Positions 16,646 through 24,223 of a stretch of DNA of 64,000 nucleotides are shown piece after piece. The notes under the pieces were generated by a model. The model was not told the DNA's origin. It saw only the letters and a list, made by a program, of their open reading frames with translations, and made no database searches. Each line of letters starts with the position of its first letter. Positions within the stretch are counted from its first letter, which is position 1. Made by a program: the position numbers and the translations under genes. This DNA comes from Chloracidobacterium sp. (GTDB taxonomy: Bacteria > Acidobacteriota > Blastocatellia > Pyrinomonadales > Pyrinomonadaceae): contig JABTUB010000001.1 of assembly GCA_015075585.1 (NCBI GenBank), positions 806,001 to 870,000 of the forward strand, given 5' to 3'.

Positions 16646-18277
16646 CTAACGCTTTAGTTCCGCCGGAAGTTCTTTATCAACGGCCGGTCGTGTCTTAAGA
16701 TCAGCGATCTTAAAGAGCGTCAGCATAATGGTGCGTGTAACCTTTTCCATCTTCTGATAATCGATCTTATCTGCTGTGTCGCTTGCCTGATGATAATCAA
16801 CGTGGATGCCGTCAAACCAAAATGTGACCGGAATACCGTTCTGTGCGTAGTTGAAGTGATCTGACCGGAAGAAAAAGCGATTCGGGTCCTTCGGGTCGTC
16901 GTAACGCGTGTCGTAATTCATTTTAAGGTAACCTGCGTTAACGCCGCTTACCACGCTGCCCAGCGTCGAACTCATCATATCCTTGCCGATCACATAGATC
17001 GTATTAGCATCAGAGAGTTCTTTATCTTTCGGGTCGGTGTCGCCCTCAGGCTTGCTGCGGCCGATCATATCGATATTGAGCTGTGCGACGACCTCCTTGA
17101 TATCCACCGTCGGGAACTTATTGAAGTATTCGCTGCCCCAAAGGCCTTTCTCTTCGCCGCAATGCCATACGAAAAGGATCGAACGCTTTGGTTTTACAGA
17201 CGACTTTGCAAGAGCTTCGGCGATCGAGAGCACCGCTACGGTTCCCGAGCCGTCATCATCGGCTCCGTTCCAGATCTTGTCCGGCCCCGGTGCGTCAGGC
17301 CTGATCCCGTCGTGATCGTAATGCGCCCCGATCGCGACCATTTCCTTCTTGAGTACAGGGTCGCTGCCTTCCCAAAGTGCGACGACATTCTGCGTCCATT
17401 TCGTTTCGACCTTTGATTCGGCCTCGATCGCGGCTGTCTTGTCGAGTTCGAAAGCGTTCCCGGCCTCAAGCTTGTCTTTGCCGACGATCGCTTCACCCGC
17501 CTGATGCGATAGCAGAAGGGCCGGGATATCAGGGTTAGCCGCGGCTTTTTCCAGTTTCTCGGGTGAGACGCGCGGCCTGCCGAAGAAGCCCTTGATCTGC
17601 GGCCAGAAAGCGGCCAATTGCGGCCCCGCGATATTTATGACAGCCTTTGCACCCTTTGACTTGGCATAGGTAACAGGATCGGCCCAATCCACACCTTTCG
17701 TCCCGGTGAGGTCAGCCTGTGTAACACCCGGAGGAAGTGCCATGCCGCCCGCTCCGCGCGGCGGTGCTTTTGACATAAGGATGACGATCTTACCCGTCAG
17801 GTCCATATTCTTGTATGGTTCCATCCCTTTGGACTTAACCAGCCAGCCTTCGCCGCCGAATACGAGCGGCCCCGAAACCGAACCGTTACCCGAAAGTTTA
17901 AAGTAATCGGTATTGAACTTATAGGTTGTATCGCCGACCTTTAAGCTGTTGCGGTCCGGATCGGCCTGCTCATATCGAAGAGCGATCTTCTGGTAATATG
18001 TGCCGTTATCGCCCGCCGGCTTAAAGCCCCAACGCGACAAATTCATACCGATGAATTTAGCGGTCGTATCCAGGCCTCGCGAAGGCGTGTCGCGGCCTTC
18101 CATTTCGTCTGATGCGACGAAATAGAGATAATCGCTAAGCTGCTTTGCCGTGATAGCGGATACTGCCTGACGTTCGGCAGGCGTGATCTTGATCGGCTTG
18201 GCCGGAGCCTGTGCAAAAGCTACCTGAGCCGCGAAAAGAGCAGCGGTAAGAAGGGAAAGTATTCGTTTATTCATCAT
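16646..18277 (-). CDS. Exported M28 zinc aminopeptidase with PA-type insertion
   Basis: 543 residues with a signal peptide (LLTAALFAAQVAFAQ). The co-catalytic zinc site is complete: GAHYDHDG, NGADDDGSG, CGEEKGLWGSE, NIDMIGR and SDHFNYAQNGIP. A PA-like domain lies between the N-terminal helix bundle and the catalytic part. It should release N-terminal amino acids from peptides in the periplasm or outside the cell. GGAG sits 2 nt before the first ATG and 5 nt before a second one, so translation may start at 18274. It converges on rsmI. Confidence 0.92.
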   Translation of the reverse strand: MMNKRILSLLTAALFAAQVAFAQAPAKPIKITPAERQAVSAITAKQLSDYLYFVASDEMEGRDTPSRGLDTTAKFIGMNLSRWGFKPAGDNGTYYQKIALRYEQADPDRNSLKVGDTTYKFNTDYFKLSGNGSVSGPLVFGGEGWLVKSKGMEPYKNMDLTGKIVILMSKAPPRGAGGMALPPGVTQADLTGTKGVDWADPVTYAKSKGAKAVINIAGPQLAAFWPQIKGFFGRPRVSPEKLEKAAANPDIPALLLSHQAGEAIVGKDKLEAGNAFELDKTAAIEAESKVETKWTQNVVALWEGSDPVLKKEMVAIGAHYDHDGIRPDAPGPDKIWNGADDDGSGTVAVLSIAEALAKSSVKPKRSILFVWHCGEEKGLWGSEYFNKFPTVDIKEVVAQLNIDMIGRSKPEGDTDPKDKELSDANTIYVIGKDMMSSTLGSVVSGVNAGYLKMNYDTRYDDPKDPNRFFFRSDHFNYAQNGIPVTFWFDGIHVDYHQASDTADKIDYQKMEKVTRTIMLTLFKIADLKTRPAVDKELPAELKR

Positions 18278-18303
18278 TTCTCCAAAATAAGACGTTTACA
18301 GCA

Positions 18304-18322
18304 CAGAGTTCGGTCAACTCTG
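18304..18322. other. Small hairpin between lpxI and the M28 peptidase gene
   Basis: CAGAGTT (18304-18310) and AACTCTG (18316-18322) form a 7-bp stem with a 5-nt loop, 30 nt past the lpxI stop. There is no T run, so a terminator role is weak; it could also be leader structure for the peptidase. Confidence 0.3.
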
Positions 18323-18351
18323 CACATTCAAAGCACTTGCTTGTTCCATTG

Positions 18352-19188
18352 TTACGAGAAAACGGGTGAAATTGTTTCCGATCGCCGCATCGGTGAGCCT
18401 ATGACCGCGATCTTGTGTTTGTTAGCGAGTGCAAGCATCTCTTCGCGGCCGAAGATAAGTGTCTTGCCGGCAGTTACGGAAAGGCAAGTTGCTCCCGCCT
18501 CGATCATCACTTGGATGGTCGGGGTGCCGACAACAGGCACATCAAAGCGCATATCCTGAGCGGGCTTTGCGACCTTGACGACCGTCAGCTTGCCCTTTGC
18601 GAGATGGCCTGCCCGCTCTATCGTAAGGTCCGTTCCTTCCATTGCTTCGAGAGCGACGCACGCCTTCGCCCGGATCACAACCGTTTGGCCCAGATCCAGT
18701 GCGCCCAGAGCCGAAGCGATATGAAGGCCATACTCGATATTCTCGGTCTCATCGGCATTCGGTTCCCGCTTTGTCATAGGCCCAAGCGGAGCAAGATGAT
18801 CTTGTATGAAAAAGGTCGAGTCGATCAATTCAATACCTTCTTTTGCCATTTCATCGGCAACACCGCCGATCAGAGCATCGGTATTTCGCCGCGGCAGGTT
18901 CCAGAGCATCTTTACCATTCGCAGGTCAGGAAGCGATCCGGAAAATATCTGTACGTGTTTGACCTGTCCGGCCATTATAGCCTTGGTAACGCCGTGCTTT
19001 TTGAAGTGAGAGATCATCTTGCCGAGCTGGCCGACCCCGACCCAACGGACATCATCAGCAACGCTTTCGATCCGTGAATCGGCTTCTTCATTGATAGCAA
19101 CAACGACCAAACGAGCACCGGCACGCCGAGCCCCTTCGGCAACAAGAAGTGGAAATTGGCCGTTGCCGGCGATCAGGCCGTAGATCAT
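18352..19188 (-). CDS. lpxI: UDP-2,3-diacylglucosamine pyrophosphatase LpxI
   Basis: 278 residues, DUF1009/LpxI family. Markers: GLIAGNGQFPLLVAEGAR at the start, VGQLGKMI, AGQVKH, RRNTDALIGG and, near the end, PVVGTPTIQVMIEAG. It cleaves UDP-2,3-diacylglucosamine to lipid X and UMP on the cytoplasmic face of the inner membrane, in place of LpxH. The start overlaps the stop of the GNAT gene by 4 nt. Being last in a chain of four such overlaps, it is translationally linked to a toxin-antitoxin pair. Confidence 0.94.
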   Translation of the reverse strand: MIYGLIAGNGQFPLLVAEGARRAGARLVVVAINEEADSRIESVADDVRWVGVGQLGKMISHFKKHGVTKAIMAGQVKHVQIFSGSLPDLRMVKMLWNLPRRNTDALIGGVADEMAKEGIELIDSTFFIQDHLAPLGPMTKREPNADETENIEYGLHIASALGALDLGQTVVIRAKACVALEAMEGTDLTIERAGHLAKGKLTVVKVAKPAQDMRFDVPVVGTPTIQVMIEAGATCLSVTAGKTLIFGREEMLALANKHKIAVIGSPMRRSETISPVFS

Positions 19189-19697
19189 AAAGTAAGACGA
19201 AACAATGCCACCTGTGAGCCATCGGGCATAAGCATCGGATCGACATCGCGCTCGAAACCAAGTTTGCGAAGAAGCTTCTGCGAGGCCTCGTTATCAGGCG
19301 TTGTGATCGCGAGAATGTCGGTAAGCTTCAACACCGTTCTCCCGTGTTCTAGCACAGCTGCGGCCGCTTCGTACGCATAGCCCTTGCCTTCCGCCTCGGG
19401 CAGGAAAGCAAAACCGAGGTCCGGCAGGTCGAGAACATCACGTTTTACAAAGCCGCACACCCCTATGCACTCGGCGTTCGTTTCAACACACCAAAGGCCA
19501 AAGCCGTTATCGCGATAGCTCCGCTGATAGTGTTCACTGATAAAACGCGAAGCGGCATCAGGCGTATCCATCTTACGGTCGCCGATATACTTTATGAATT
19601 TTGGCGTATTGAACAGCTCGAAGATAAAAGCGGCGTCGCGTTCCGCTTCTGCCTCACGGATCACGAGCCGCTCTGTATTGACAATGACTCCGCTCAT
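19185..19697 (-). CDS. GNAT acetyltransferase, RimJ/RimL type
   Basis: 170 residues. N-terminal TERLVIREAEAERDAAFIFELF is the RimJ/RimL-like opening. The acetyl-CoA loop is seen in AFLPEAEGKGYAYEA, and the C-terminal NEASQKLLRKLGFERD is standard. It transfers acetyl from acetyl-CoA to an amine; the target is unknown. It overlaps both neighbours by 4 nt (ATGA). Confidence 0.85.
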   Translation of the reverse strand: MSGVIVNTERLVIREAEAERDAAFIFELFNTPKFIKYIGDRKMDTPDAASRFISEHYQRSYRDNGFGLWCVETNAECIGVCGFVKRDVLDLPDLGFAFLPEAEGKGYAYEAAAAVLEHGRTVLKLTDILAITTPDNEASQKLLRKLGFERDVDPMLMPDGSQVALFRLTL

Positions 19698-20149
19698 TCG
19701 CTGAAAGGCTGTATCTCGCCGGGTTTGCGGAGCATCTTGTTGACCTCGTCGAGATGCGTCTCTTCGAGCAGGATCATCTCTCGTGCGTACTCTTCGAGAG
19801 CGACCGAATGTCCTTCGACTTTCGAGAGCAGTTCGTAATAGGCTTTCAATGTAGTGCTCTCGTGTTCGAGGCTTTCGCGCAAAATGTCTCCGATGTCGTG
19901 CTTCTCTGTCTCGAGAAGCGGCCCGATCTTCAGACTCGGATGGCCGCCCAGCATCGTTACGAACTCACCTGCCTTATAGGCGTGAGCAAGCGATTCATCG
20001 CCGTTGCTCTTTAGCCACGACACGATCGGGATGCGGTTATACCCATACACCATCAGGCTGTAGTGCGTGTATCGCACAACACCCGCCAACTCCAATTCCA
20101 TGATCCTGTTCAGGACCTCGATAACGCCTTGTTTTTCAGTTTCGTTCAT
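19694..20149 (-). CDS. Ferritin-like / bacterioferritin-type protein
   Basis: 151 residues, all-helical. Carboxylate and His ligands fit a four-helix di-iron bundle: MELELAGVVRYTHYS, DESLAHAYKAGEF, LEHESTTLKAYYE and LEETHLDEV. The second motif places Glu four residues before His, where Bfr has three, so haem or iron storage is not assured. It may store iron or detoxify peroxide. It is translationally coupled (4-nt overlaps) to parE upstream and the GNAT gene downstream. Confidence 0.8.
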   Translation of the reverse strand: MNETEKQGVIEVLNRIMELELAGVVRYTHYSLMVYGYNRIPIVSWLKSNGDESLAHAYKAGEFVTMLGGHPSLKIGPLLETEKHDIGDILRESLEHESTTLKAYYELLSKVEGHSVALEEYAREMILLEETHLDEVNKMLRKPGEIQPFSE

Positions 20150-20472
20150 TTTTCCTCTTCGTCAAATGGTCTTTGAGTTGGATCCACAAATGCACCTCGG
20201 ATATGCAATATACTTATAGTTCGTTTCTCTATGGAGAAAAGTATTCGGTAACGTCCGACGAACATATTTCTTACCTCCGCCGTATAAACTTCATCCTCCG
20301 GAGCCAATGGCCACGCAAGAGGTGTTGACGAAAGCGATCGGCGTACGGACTGCCTAAGGCTTTGATACCAAAGTTTCGCCGCATGTTCACCCCAGTACTT
20401 TTTGCCCCACTCAAACGAACCGGCGATCTCGGCTATAGCATTGGTGGTGAAGATCACACGATAGCGTTTCAT
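20146..20472 (-). CDS. ParE/RelE-family toxin
   Basis: 108 residues. The RelE/ParE fold is seen as VIFTTNAIAEIAGSFEWGKKY, a basic helix (LRQSVRRSL) and the C-terminal strands VRNMFVGRYRILFSIEKRTISILHI split around YRI. Members poison gyrase or cut mRNA. The 4-nt overlap with the upstream antitoxin is the standard TA order (antitoxin first). It also overlaps the ferritin-like gene by 4 nt, which is unusual. Confidence 0.88.
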   Translation of the reverse strand: MKRYRVIFTTNAIAEIAGSFEWGKKYWGEHAAKLWYQSLRQSVRRSLSSTPLAWPLAPEDEVYTAEVRNMFVGRYRILFSIEKRTISILHIRGAFVDPTQRPFDEEEK

Positions 20473-20762
20473 TCATTGTCCGCGATACCGTACTTTGCTT
20501 CAAATTCTCTGAAAAATTCCTCGGCTTCCTGCACTCGCCCGGCCTCGACATCCTCAAGACCTCGTCGAATCCCCTCGATCGCTTCCAGGCGGTCGCGTTC
20601 CCTGGCGAATTTTTCATAACTGACCGCGTCGTGCACAACCAGCGCCGGTTTGCCGTTGACAGTGAGAACCATCGGACGCTGCGTTTTCTTCATCCTACGC
20701 ATAAACTTCGCCGTGTCACGCTTAAACACGCTCAGGCTTTGAATATCTTCGGTTAAATTCAT
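20469..20762 (-). CDS. Phd/YefM-family antitoxin
   Basis: 97 residues. The Phd/YefM N-terminal DNA-binding fold is visible (SLSVFKRDTAKFMRRMKKTQ, then PMVLTVNGKPALVVHD). The acidic C-terminal tail (EEFFREFEAKYG) would clamp the toxin. AGGA lies 7 nt before the ATG. It should neutralise the ParE toxin encoded immediately downstream and autoregulate the operon. lipA ends only 48 nt upstream, so read-through from lipA is possible. Confidence 0.88.
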   Translation of the reverse strand: MNLTEDIQSLSVFKRDTAKFMRRMKKTQRPMVLTVNGKPALVVHDAVSYEKFARERDRLEAIEGIRRGLEDVEAGRVQEAEEFFREFEAKYGIADNE

Positions 20763-20810
20763 AGCAGTCCTATGGTAACACAGTTGTCAAATGTGGTGTG
20801 AATTTAGCAA

Positions 20811-21728
20811 CTATGCAGATTCGGTCTGTTGCCGAGCGTGATACGAACTCCGCGTGAGCGGCGATGATTCGACGTGTTTGAAGCCCATTGCCTCGCCGAT
20901 GCGTTTCCACTCGGCGAATTCTTCGGGCGTAACATAGCGTTCGACCGGCAGGCGTTTCTCATACGGCTGCAGGTACTGTCCGATCGTCATAATGTCGCAC
21001 GAAACCCGCCGCAGGTCGCGCATCAGATCGACGACCTCTTCGAAGCCTTCGCCAAGGCCGGCCATAATGCCGCTCTTGGTGAGCATCTGCGGGAATCGAG
21101 TATCGCGGTAGTGCGCTGCTCGTTCGAGTAGTTCGAGCGTCTGCGGATATTTTGCGTCCGGTCGAACGCGCCTATAAAGACGAGCGATCGTTTCTGTGTT
21201 GTGGTTCAGAACTTCGGGCCGTGCTTCGAGCACGTTGTTGAGAGCTTGCTCGTCTCCGTTAAAATCCGGTATCAGAACCTCGATCTTGCATTCCGGATTT
21301 AGCTCACGCACTCTCAAGATCGTCTCTGCCCAGTGCATCGAACCGCCGTCGGCGAGATCGTCTCGATTTACCGATGTGATGACAGCGTGCTTAAGCTTGA
21401 GGTGCTTGACCGCCTCGGCGACGTGTGTCGGCTCCATCGGGTCGAGCGGCATCGGCTTACCTTTGTTCACGGCACAAAAGCCGCAATGCCGCGTGCAAGT
21501 ATCGCCGCCGAGCATAAAGGTCGCGGTCTTGTCCGTCCAACACTCGAAAATATTCGGGCATTTCGCCTCTTGGCAGACAGTGTGCAGATTCAGCCCCGAG
21601 ATAAGGTCCATTACCTCATTCTGGTTGCGCGGATCGCCGAGCTTGATCTTCAGCCAATCGGGTTTGCGAAGCTTCTCACGTTGCTTCCGATTTAGGAATT
21701 TCTGAACTAAAACCTTGTCCTCTATCAT
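20811..21728 (-). CDS. lipA: Lipoyl synthase
   Basis: About 305 residues. Both iron-sulfur sites are present: the auxiliary cluster cysteines C52, C57 and C63 (CQEAKCPNIFEC) and the radical-SAM C78, C82, C85 (CTRHCGFC). VNRDDLADGG and SGIMAGLGE are further LipA marks, and the C-terminal RSSYHA carries the conserved serine. It inserts sulfur into octanoyl groups on lipoyl domains. ATG 21728 is preceded by GAGG at good distance; a GTG at 21746 is a poorer start. Confidence 0.95.
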   Translation of the reverse strand: MIEDKVLVQKFLNRKQREKLRKPDWLKIKLGDPRNQNEVMDLISGLNLHTVCQEAKCPNIFECWTDKTATFMLGGDTCTRHCGFCAVNKGKPMPLDPMEPTHVAEAVKHLKLKHAVITSVNRDDLADGGSMHWAETILRVRELNPECKIEVLIPDFNGDEQALNNVLEARPEVLNHNTETIARLYRRVRPDAKYPQTLELLERAAHYRDTRFPQMLTKSGIMAGLGEGFEEVVDLMRDLRRVSCDIMTIGQYLQPYEKRLPVERYVTPEEFAEWKRIGEAMGFKHVESSPLTRSSYHARQQTESA

Positions 21729-21807
21729 AAAAAGCCTCAAGGCCACAGACTAACACACATCCGCACGGAAGCGCGTTCACCTGTGGCCTTTCATCTTGTG
21801 CCGTCTA

Positions 21808-22413
21808 TCAGCCGATCCGCGAATTGACGACGTCCCAATTGATATTCGCAAAGAAAGCCTCGATATACTTCGGGCGGTCCGCCGGTGCATAATCTTTGAT
21901 CCAAGCGTGCTCCCAAACGTCCATCACGAGGATCGGTTTGAATCCTGCAACGTTGCCTGTCTCATGGAGGTCGATCCAGTGATTCGATATTGCACCGCTT
22001 GCCGGATCCTGATAAACGGTTGCCCATCCGACGCCGCGCATCTTGCCGGTCGCGTTGAAGTCGGCCTTCCAAACATCGTAGCTGCCGAAGCTTTTCTCGG
22101 CCGCCGCATAGAATGCGGAATCCTTTGCAGCATCGCCCGTGCCGTGCTTCTGCATATTGCCGAAGTAATATTCGTGGAGCACCATGCCGTTGTACTCAAA
22201 GCCGAAACGGCGTTTCAGCTCGCTGAACGCTGCAACCTGTGTCGCATCGAGCTGTCCGCCGCCGATGAGGTCGGCAATACGCTGGTTATAAGTGTTGGTG
22301 TTGGCAACGTAGCCTTCGTACAATTTGAAGTGCATCGCCAGCGTTTCATTCGAAATGCCGGTAAGATCGCTCAGATCAAATGTCTTCGCGGTATATGTAG
22401 TAGTTGTTCCCAT
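21808..22413 (-). CDS. Fe/Mn superoxide dismutase
   Basis: 201 residues. Metal ligands fit H28 (MHFKLYEGY), H80 (VLHEYYFG), D165 and H169 (DVWEHAW). The second-helix motif HEYYFGNM deviates from the usual HxxFF. It dismutates superoxide; no signal peptide is present, so it is cytoplasmic. AGGAGG stands upstream of the ATG, suggesting strong expression. Iron versus manganese cannot be decided safely from sequence alone. Confidence 0.93.
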   Translation of the reverse strand: MGTTTTYTAKTFDLSDLTGISNETLAMHFKLYEGYVANTNTYNQRIADLIGGGQLDATQVAAFSELKRRFGFEYNGMVLHEYYFGNMQKHGTGDAAKDSAFYAAAEKSFGSYDVWKADFNATGKMRGVGWATVYQDPASGAISNHWIDLHETGNVAGFKPILVMDVWEHAWIKDYAPADRPKYIEAFFANINWDVVNSRIG

Positions 22414-22435
22414 TATTATTCCTCCTGATTTGATA

Positions 22436-22786
22436 CTAGTCTTCAGGCCGTTTTCCCGGGTCGATGCCTGCGATGCTCGCCTGATTCACAACGCGAATAT
22501 GAAGGTCTTCATTCAGCCGCAACTGGCATGACAGCCGTATTCGCTCACTAATGTCCGGCTTTGTGGCGAGAATAGCCTTTTCAACATCGGTTCGTTCGCC
22601 GATATTTTCGGAAAGGATCTCTACCCGACACGTCGTGCATCGGGCGTTACCGCCGCATCGATGCAGAATATCGATGCCTTCGTCTTCGATAGCAAGGACG
22701 AGTTTCTTGCCCGCCGGCGCCTCAAAGGCTATTGTTCCATTTGCCGTTTCCGCGGTAATTCGCGGCCCTGATGTTCCGATTTCCAT
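22436..22786 (-). CDS. [2Fe-2S] plant-type ferredoxin
   Basis: 116 residues. Cluster cysteines are C44, C50, C53 (CGGNARCTTC) and C87 (LSCQL), with the C-x5-C-x2-C spacing of adrenodoxin/Isc-like ferredoxins. It transfers electrons in the cytoplasm. It is 22 bp upstream of the superoxide dismutase gene on the same strand, so redox stress is a plausible shared theme, but the partner is unknown. Confidence 0.88.
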   Translation of the reverse strand: MEIGTSGPRITAETANGTIAFEAPAGKKLVLAIEDEGIDILHRCGGNARCTTCRVEILSENIGERTDVEKAILATKPDISERIRLSCQLRLNEDLHIRVVNQASIAGIDPGKRPED

Positions 22787-22846
22787 CTATTTCGAATTTC
22801 GCACAACGGTGCGGCGCAGTCAAAGCCTCGCGATACGGGAGCATCC

Positions 22847-23227
22847 CTAATTTCCGATCACGACCTTCTCGCGATGTTCATTTATTGCGACAAATACGAG
22901 ATCAGCGGAGGTTACCCGAACCTTTTGCCCTTTGTTGCCGAATCGCTCGGCCTCGACCTCAACGTGGATCGTGATCGATGTGCGGCCGACTTTCGTCGTA
23001 TTTGCGTAGAAGCTGACAAGGTCGCCTATAAAAACAGGCTCATGAAACACGATCTCGTTCATTGCGACCGTTACGAATCGCTCATGTTTCGTGTGCCTGA
23101 CGGCCTCAACGCCGCCTGCGATATCAATGTAACTGAGAATAACGCCGCCGAAGACGGTGCCGAATGCGTTTGTGTCGCGAGGCATCATCGTCAGCCTGAT
23201 AGCTGCATCTCGTATCGGTTCTTCCAT
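22847..23227 (-). CDS. Acyl-CoA thioesterase, hotdog fold (YciA-like)
   Basis: 126 residues. The hotdog helix with catalytic Asp is recognisable (NAFGTVFGGVILSYIDIAGG), followed by strands VTVAMNEIVFHEPVFIGD and SITIHVEVEAE. It hydrolyses acyl-CoA to free acid and CoA; chain-length preference is unknown. 45 bp downstream of the alpha/beta hydrolase gene. Confidence 0.88.
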   Translation of the reverse strand: MEEPIRDAAIRLTMMPRDTNAFGTVFGGVILSYIDIAGGVEAVRHTKHERFVTVAMNEIVFHEPVFIGDLVSFYANTTKVGRTSITIHVEVEAERFGNKGQKVRVTSADLVFVAINEHREKVVIGN

Positions 23228-23271
23228 TTATCTAATCCTCAAATATCCGAAATTCTAAAAAGTGCCGTCGG

Positions 23272-23916
23272 CTAAGGTATCGTATTCGCGATGCTGCTCT
23301 CGACCCACTTGGCGATGGTCCCGCGCAGTTCATTCAGCCGGTCATCAAAAAAATGCCCGCAGTTGTCGAAGATCACGACCTCAGCCTGCGGAATGCGGTC
23401 GGTCAACGAACGCAACCCGGCGACGGAACAGAATTCGTCACGGTCGCCATGCAAAAAGAGTATCGGCTTTGCAACATCGGCAAGAAAGTCGTAATCGCGG
23501 TATTTTTCGACCGGAGTTCCGATCGAGATCAGGCGTTTGACGCGCGGATCCGCCATCCCGGCCTGCATACCGACACGTGAGCCGAATGAAAAGCCGGCAA
23601 GCGTCAGATCTTCATCGGGATACTTGTCCGTGAGCCAATTAAGCGCATCGCAAACATCCTCAACGCCGCCTTCGATCTCGTTGTGAACACCTGTGGATGC
23701 ACCGACGCCTCGAAAATTGAACCGCAGTGCGGTAAGGCCTGCGTCAACAAGGCCTGCCGCAGCACGGAACACGACCTTGTTGTGCATCGTGCCGCCGCCG
23801 AGAGGATGCGGATGGCATACAAGGCCAACGCCGCGACGCGTACCGCTCGGCTGTTTCAATATAGCTTCGAGAACTCCGTGTGATGCCGGTATAAAAAGAT
23901 CGCCCTTCGGGTACAT
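23272..23916 (-). CDS. Alpha/beta hydrolase
   Basis: 214 residues. Features of the dienelactone-hydrolase-like small hydrolases: an oxyanion HPHPLGGG near residue 36, nucleophile elbow GFSFGS, acid in LHGDRDEF and base in NCGHFFDD. No signal peptide, so cytoplasmic. Substrate unknown; an esterase or lipase-like role is likely. First in a run of minus-strand genes leading to sod and lipA. Confidence 0.85.
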   Translation of the reverse strand: MYPKGDLFIPASHGVLEAILKQPSGTRRGVGLVCHPHPLGGGTMHNKVVFRAAAGLVDAGLTALRFNFRGVGASTGVHNEIEGGVEDVCDALNWLTDKYPDEDLTLAGFSFGSRVGMQAGMADPRVKRLISIGTPVEKYRDYDFLADVAKPILFLHGDRDEFCSVAGLRSLTDRIPQAEVVIFDNCGHFFDDRLNELRGTIAKWVESSIANTIP

Positions 23917-23931
23917 ATCAAAACTACAATC

Positions 23932-24120
23932 TTACCAAATCGCCGCGTTTCGAACATAACTGCTGCCGGCAAGACATACGATGCCGAATATGAGGAACGC
24001 TGCTTAACGGCCGATACGCGAAGTTGATCTCGTAGTACGATGAGGCGCCGTTGAGGGCGTACTCGATTCGTATTGGCGCTGTCTTTTCGATCTTGTCGGG
24101 CTTTAGGTAAACTACTCAAG
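23932..24120 (-). pseudogene. Degraded C-terminal fragment of a membrane protein
   Basis: No intact gene fits this stretch. One minus frame gives PDKIEKTAPIRIEYAL and SSYYEINFAYRPL; a second, after a frame change and a TAA, gives AAFLIFGIVCLAGSSY and RNAAIW before a stop at 23932. Soluble strand followed by a terminal membrane helix in two frames suggests a frameshifted remnant. Function cannot be assigned. Confidence 0.35.
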
Positions 24121-24223
24121 GTTCAAAAGATATTTGATCGCGGATTTGTCTGCGGAGCGACAACAAGTTTCAAAATACGTCGGTTCGTGGTAACTTTCTT
24201 CTTTTGTTGTTTACGCATTTTGA

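Noticed and set aside
23856..24119. Minus-strand 87-codon frame before the hydrolase
   Set aside because: Composition is not protein-like; other frames show a decayed membrane protein instead.
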